Assembly: GCA_934463115.1 (NCBI GenBank) | Contig: CAKSIN010000019.1 | Location: forward strand, 1 to 43,573 | DNA from: an uncultured Clostridia bacterium | Lineage (GTDB): Bacteria; Bacillota; Clostridia; UMGS1810 | DNA length: 43,573 bases | Reading direction: 5' to 3' | In this document: one piece after another, positions 40,766-43,573 of the stretch | How positions within the stretch are numbered: the stretch's first letter is position 1 | Layout of the letters: every line of letters begins with the position of its first letter | Translations under genes and position numbers: made by a program | Notes under the pieces: model-generated | The model's input: only the letters and a program-made list of their open reading frames with translations | Told to the model about the DNA's origin: nothing | Database searches by the model: none

Positions 40766-41045
40766 CAAATGATTTTAGAAGTTACATATTTACGTAGATT
40801 AGGTTACCATATTAAACCGTTTTTGTCAATGGCACACAGCGCTTTTTGACGTTTTTTGTAACAACTCAACATAATTTATTTTTTTATTCCACTACAATTA
40901 AGCCAATGATAAATTCAAAATTTTCATAGGCCGGGTTTCAATACAAAAAGTTTCGCGAAAATTGTCGAATTATGTTTTTCGCATACTCCGTTGATTGGTA
41001 TTTAAGCTGTCGGTTCTCCGCTGTACAACATAATGAGAATTATGT
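40746..41045. other. predicted invertible promoter segment of the capsule operon
   Basis: A 300-bp DNA segment bounded by exact inverted 20-bp repeats, between a tyrosine recombinase and a capsule operon, with no ORF inside. It contains one good promoter, which reads leftward (40829 to 40801), and two extra half-sites, CAACATAAT at 40867-40875 and ATTATGTT at 40969-40976. Inversion would aim the promoter at the capsule genes. Inversion itself is predicted and not shown by a single sequence. Confidence 0.75.
40801..40829 (-). promoter_or_regulatory. leftward promoter inside the invertible segment
   Basis: On the minus strand, TTGACA (40829-40824), a 17-nt spacer and TAACCT (40806-40801). The -35 is perfect and the -10 is moderate, with the GG-TA context seen at other promoters here. 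It points away from the capsule operon, toward the 3' end of the recombinase gene. Confidence 0.6.
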
Positions 41046-41047
41046 TG
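41026..41047 (+). repeat. inverted repeat right arm, site 3
   Basis: CAACATAAT-GAGA-ATTATGTTG: perfect 9-bp arms; the centre is the complement of that in sites 1 and 2. The next 11 bp (TATTAACAAAA) equal the right flank of site 1. The capsule gene starts 24 nt further on. Confidence 0.85.
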
Positions 41048-41071
41048 TATTAACAAAAGGGGAGCCGAAAT

Positions 41072-42535
41072 ATGAATGAACAAAACAGCGATGTACGCAA
41101 TGACGGCGAGATAGATCTTATTGCCTGTATGTACGAAATGTGGCATCATAAGTATATTATACTGATTCTTGCATTGATATTTTCGATTGCGGCGTATTCG
41201 TATACGGAATTTTTAACGCCCGACACGTACACATCGTACGGTGTGCTGCATATCAGCAACAAAACGGAGGAAAACGAAAAAAATAACGTAATTCAGCAAA
41301 ACGATATCGAAACATCCAAGTCACTCAGCACAACCTATACTGAAATTCTTAAAACGCGTGTGTTTTTGCGCGAGGTAAGCAAAGCGTCCGAAAGTGATTA
41401 CACAAGCAAGCAGATAGGCGATATGATGAAGATTTCCACCGTAAACGATACCGAACTGTTGAAAATCTCGATTACGTCACACAACGCATTTGATTCGGTT
41501 TTGATAGCAAAAACAATCATGGAACATGCGCCGGATAAACTCATCAGCGTGTATAAAAGCGGAGAAGTGGAAATAGTAGATCCGCCGATTTATCCGAAAA
41601 GCGCTGATGATAAGGGCGCGGCAAAGAAAACGGCAATCGGGTTTGTATTCGGTGCGTTTGTGGGCGCTGCATATATAATGGCGCATCGTTTTCTCGACAA
41701 GCGTGTGCACGAGAGTGATGAGGTTTCAGCACGGTACAATATTTCGATTCTCGGTGAAACGGCACGTGATGTCAGACACGAAAAGCTGTCCAAAAAGCGC
41801 GGCGAACGTGATGAAGTGCAGTATGTGATAGATTCCGAAACAGATTTTGACACGGTGGAAACGTATAAGGCAATACGCACAAATATCATGTTTTCAATAC
41901 CGCGCCGAAGTACCGGAAAGACAATAGCCGTCACCAGTGCGTCACCCGGTGAAGGTAAAACCACAACTGCAATAAATCTTGCAATAACATTTGCACAGGT
42001 TGGCGCCCGTGTAATACTTGTAGACTGCGATCTACGCCGCTCAAGAGTTCACCGCTATCTGTGTCTGGAGCGCGGCAAGGGAGTAAGCAATGTATTGTGC
42101 GGGTTCAGCATGCTCGATGACGTTATCCGAAAAGATGAAAGGGGAATGGATATTCTCACAGCCGGTGAAATACCTCCAAATCCTGCGGAACTGCTGCAGA
42201 CGCCGGAATTCGCGGATATGATATCCGCACTTGAAAAAAATTACGATTACATATTTATAGACACACCGCCGATTACCGTTGTAACAGATGCAGCCATAAT
42301 AATTAAACAATGTGCGGGAACGGTTCTTGTTGTGCGCAGCGAATCCACAAGGTTTGACATTCTGGATAAGGCTGTTGATGAAGTAAAGAACACCGGAGCG
42401 CATGTTCTGGGTGCGGTTGTTCATGACAGTACGGATAAAAACAACAAATACGGATACTATCGCGGACGCGGTAAGTACGGCGGATACAGGTACGGTTACG
42501 GAAACAGTGCAAAAGAGGGGAGAAAAACAAAATGA
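41072..42535 (+). CDS. Wzz-BY-kinase fusion for capsule/EPS assembly
   Basis: A 487-aa polysaccharide copolymerase joined to a bacterial tyrosine kinase. The Wzz domain has a transmembrane helix at about 30-50, an extracytoplasmic part (~55-185) and a second helix (~190-210). The kinase part has Walker A in SASPGEGKTTTAINLA, Walker A' in VILVDCDLRRS and Walker B in YIFIDTPP. The C-terminal tyrosine cluster (YGYYRGRGKYGGYRYGYG) is the autophosphorylation tail. In Firmicutes the two parts are often separate (CpsC/CpsD), while Gram-negative Wzc is fused like this. It controls chain length and export of capsule. GGGGAG lies 8 nt upstream; the 4-nt overlap with the phosphatase gene couples them. 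Confidence 0.93.
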   Translation: MNEQNSDVRNDGEIDLIACMYEMWHHKYIILILALIFSIAAYSYTEFLTPDTYTSYGVLHISNKTEENEKNNVIQQNDIETSKSLSTTYTEILKTRVFLREVSKASESDYTSKQIGDMMKISTVNDTELLKISITSHNAFDSVLIAKTIMEHAPDKLISVYKSGEVEIVDPPIYPKSADDKGAAKKTAIGFVFGAFVGAAYIMAHRFLDKRVHESDEVSARYNISILGETARDVRHEKLSKKRGERDEVQYVIDSETDFDTVETYKAIRTNIMFSIPRRSTGKTIAVTSASPGEGKTTTAINLAITFAQVGARVILVDCDLRRSRVHRYLCLERGKGVSNVLCGFSMLDDVIRKDERGMDILTAGEIPPNPAELLQTPEFADMISALEKNYDYIFIDTPPITVVTDAAIIIKQCAGTVLVVRSESTRFDILDKAVDEVKNTGAHVLGAVVHDSTDKNNKYGYYRGRGKYGGYRYGYGNSAKEGRKTK

Positions 42536-43233
42536 CAGATTTACATGCGCATTTTTTGCCGGGTATTGACGACGGTGCAAAAGATGTTGACGAGAGCATT
42601 GCCATGCTTAATGACGCATATCTGCAGGGGGTGAGGGTATGTGTGGCAACACCGCATGCGGTCATACACCACGATGACAGCATTGAAAAATTTATAAAAC
42701 GAAGAAACGAGGCATACAGCGAGCTTGCAGACGAGATTAAGCGGCGCGGTTCGTGCGTTCCCAAGCTGCTTCTTGGGGCAGAGGTGTATTTCGACAATGA
42801 TATCAGCAGCCGAAGTGATATAAAAGAGCTGTGTATCGGAGACAGCTGCATAATGCTTGTGGAATTTCCGGTGTCAGACCGTATGCCGAGTCGGATTGCC
42901 GATAAAATGTACAGCTTGAACTGTACGGGGATAATGCCGGTTATTGCTCACGTTGACAGATATCCGTTTTGGGAAAAGTTAATGTCGGAATTTTGCGATA
43001 TAGACGTTTATTATCAGATAAACAGCTCACGTTTTCTTACCATTCCCGGGCGGACGCTCGCCAAAAAGATTATGCGCAGTACGGACAGGCTGATTGTTTC
43101 AAGCGATATGCACAATATGGCAAACAGAAAATGCAGCATGGGTAATGCATATCTTTCGGCAAGCAAAAGGTTTGAGTCGCGTGCCGGTGCAATGTTTAAC
43201 AAGACAGCGCAATCGCTGATAAAGGGCAGGTGA
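42532..43233 (+). CDS. PHP-type tyrosine phosphatase (CpsB/YwqE-like)
   Basis: A 233-aa metal-dependent phosphatase that dephosphorylates the BY-kinase tail. The PHP motifs are present in order: DLHAHFLPGIDDGAKD, ATPHAV, LLLGAEVYFD, IAHVDRYPFW and SSDMHN. Length and motifs fit CpsB/Wzb-type enzymes of Streptococcus and Bacillus (about 240-255 aa). It overlaps the kinase gene by ATGA, so phosphorylation and dephosphorylation enzymes are made together. The operon direction and content predict that glycosyltransferase genes follow beyond the window. Confidence 0.93.
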   Translation: MTDLHAHFLPGIDDGAKDVDESIAMLNDAYLQGVRVCVATPHAVIHHDDSIEKFIKRRNEAYSELADEIKRRGSCVPKLLLGAEVYFDNDISSRSDIKELCIGDSCIMLVEFPVSDRMPSRIADKMYSLNCTGIMPVIAHVDRYPFWEKLMSEFCDIDVYYQINSSRFLTIPGRTLAKKIMRSTDRLIVSSDMHNMANRKCSMGNAYLSASKRFESRAGAMFNKTAQSLIKGR

Positions 43234-43238
43234 TTTGC

Positions 43239-43454
43239 GTGGTTGCTTTGAGTATAACAATATTTGCTGCCATGATAGCGTTGTTTGTATATTTTCGCAT
43301 AATAGCGCCGTTCAGAAAGTCATATAATTATATTAAAGGTGAAATCAAACGCGCACCGGACAGAGAATCATATATTTATTGGAATACAGAACTTAAGGCA
43401 CTGTGTGTTCGGACGTTCCCGATTATTGCCCCGTTTGTGAGGTTCAATAAGTAA
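43239..43454 (+). CDS. small single-helix membrane protein of the capsule operon
   Basis: A frame of ~71 codons with one N-terminal transmembrane helix (about 1-22) and a basic cytoplasmic tail with aromatic clusters (YNYIKGEIKRAP, SYIYWNTEL). A GTG start at 43239 has AGGTGA 5 nt upstream; a GTG at 43230 overlapping the phosphatase stop is the alternative. I recognise no family. Operon position suggests an accessory of capsule assembly. Confidence 0.6.
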   Translation: MVALSITIFAAMIALFVYFRIIAPFRKSYNYIKGEIKRAPDRESYIYWNTELKALCVRTFPIIAPFVRFNK

Positions 43455-43573
43455 ACAGTTATTAACCGTTTCGCGGTAATCGCGTTTGCTTAAAAATGCG
43501 CCGTAGACCAGCTATAAAAAGTCAAGAGTTTTTTGAGAAAAAAGTAAAAAAGTTTTATGACTAAAAAAAGACA
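43455..43573 (+). other. window end, no gene recognised
   Basis: A short bulged hairpin (ATTaACCG/CGGTAAT, about 43467-43486) and A/T-rich sequence follow. No terminator-like T run directly follows it. The operon may continue or a new promoter may lie here; the window ends before it can be judged. Confidence 0.3.

Noticed and set aside
40991..41019. Rightward promoter TTGATT-N17-TTCTCC before the capsule operon
   Set aside because: The -10 matches consensus too poorly to be credible; kept only as a caveat to the OFF-state reading.

Overview
The window looks like chromosome from a low-to-moderate G+C Clostridia-type Firmicute, probably an anaerobic, host-associated member of the Eubacteriales/Oscillospirales. 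The evidence is strong AGGAGG ribosome-binding sites, an AgrB/AgrD peptide system with LytTR and GHKL partners, SLH and 'stalk' (copper-amine-oxidase-N-like) envelope proteins, a THF riboswitch in front of folT, and a Wzz/BY-kinase plus PHP-phosphatase capsule operon. No species is claimed.

Region by region. (1) 1-670: the 3' remnant of an ATP-binding/winged-helix regulator gene. (2) 0.8-4.2 kb: an agr-like quorum-sensing locus, with a LytTR response regulator, a GHKL histidine kinase, AgrB and an unannotated 50-residue AgrD-like peptide that has no cysteine. The two transcription units carry the same ~140-bp promoter block, a candidate LytTR target. (3) 4.4-18.9 kb: a plus-strand accessory island. 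It holds an SLH-domain secreted protein, a secreted helical protein, a 1795-aa RHS protein with a caspase-like tip, a candidate immunity gene, a 52-bp scar of the SLH gene, a 5'-truncated second RHS cassette with a different (papain-like) tip, and a run of small membrane proteins that look like immunity or orphan modules. (4) 18.9-26.8 kb: envelope genes, namely an HtrA-like protease with a stalk domain (apparently starting at ATT), a double-stalk protein, a polysaccharide deacetylase and an M23 endopeptidase on the minus strand, and a large SLH protein. (5) 26.8-39.6 kb: housekeeping genes. These are a small membrane protein, a cysteine desulfurase with a Se/S-carrier-like protein, MreB, a His-rich COG0523 metallochaperone GTPase followed by a GTPase fused to a YcgQ-like domain, class II fructose-bisphosphate aldolase, tRNA-Thr(GGT), THF riboswitch-folT, a Na/Pi symporter, an EF-G paralogue and an aldo/keto reductase. 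(6) 39.8-43.6 kb: a tyrosine recombinase next to a ~300-bp segment bounded by inverted recombination-site-like repeats, then the start of a capsule/exopolysaccharide operon that runs out of the window.

The most interesting system is the last one. A recombinase gene, inverted 20-bp sites with a dyad-symmetric 9-4-9 architecture, and a consensus-type promoter that in this orientation points away from the capsule genes together predict an invertible-promoter (phase-variable) switch for capsule expression, read here in the OFF state. Second is the agr locus, which predicts a serine-lactone rather than cysteine-thiolactone signal peptide and lies directly upstream of an SLH/RHS toxin island. Third is a family of three convergent-gene terminators with a conserved inner stem and compensatory outer stems.

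Functions are read from motifs and family knowledge. No database search or structure prediction was run.
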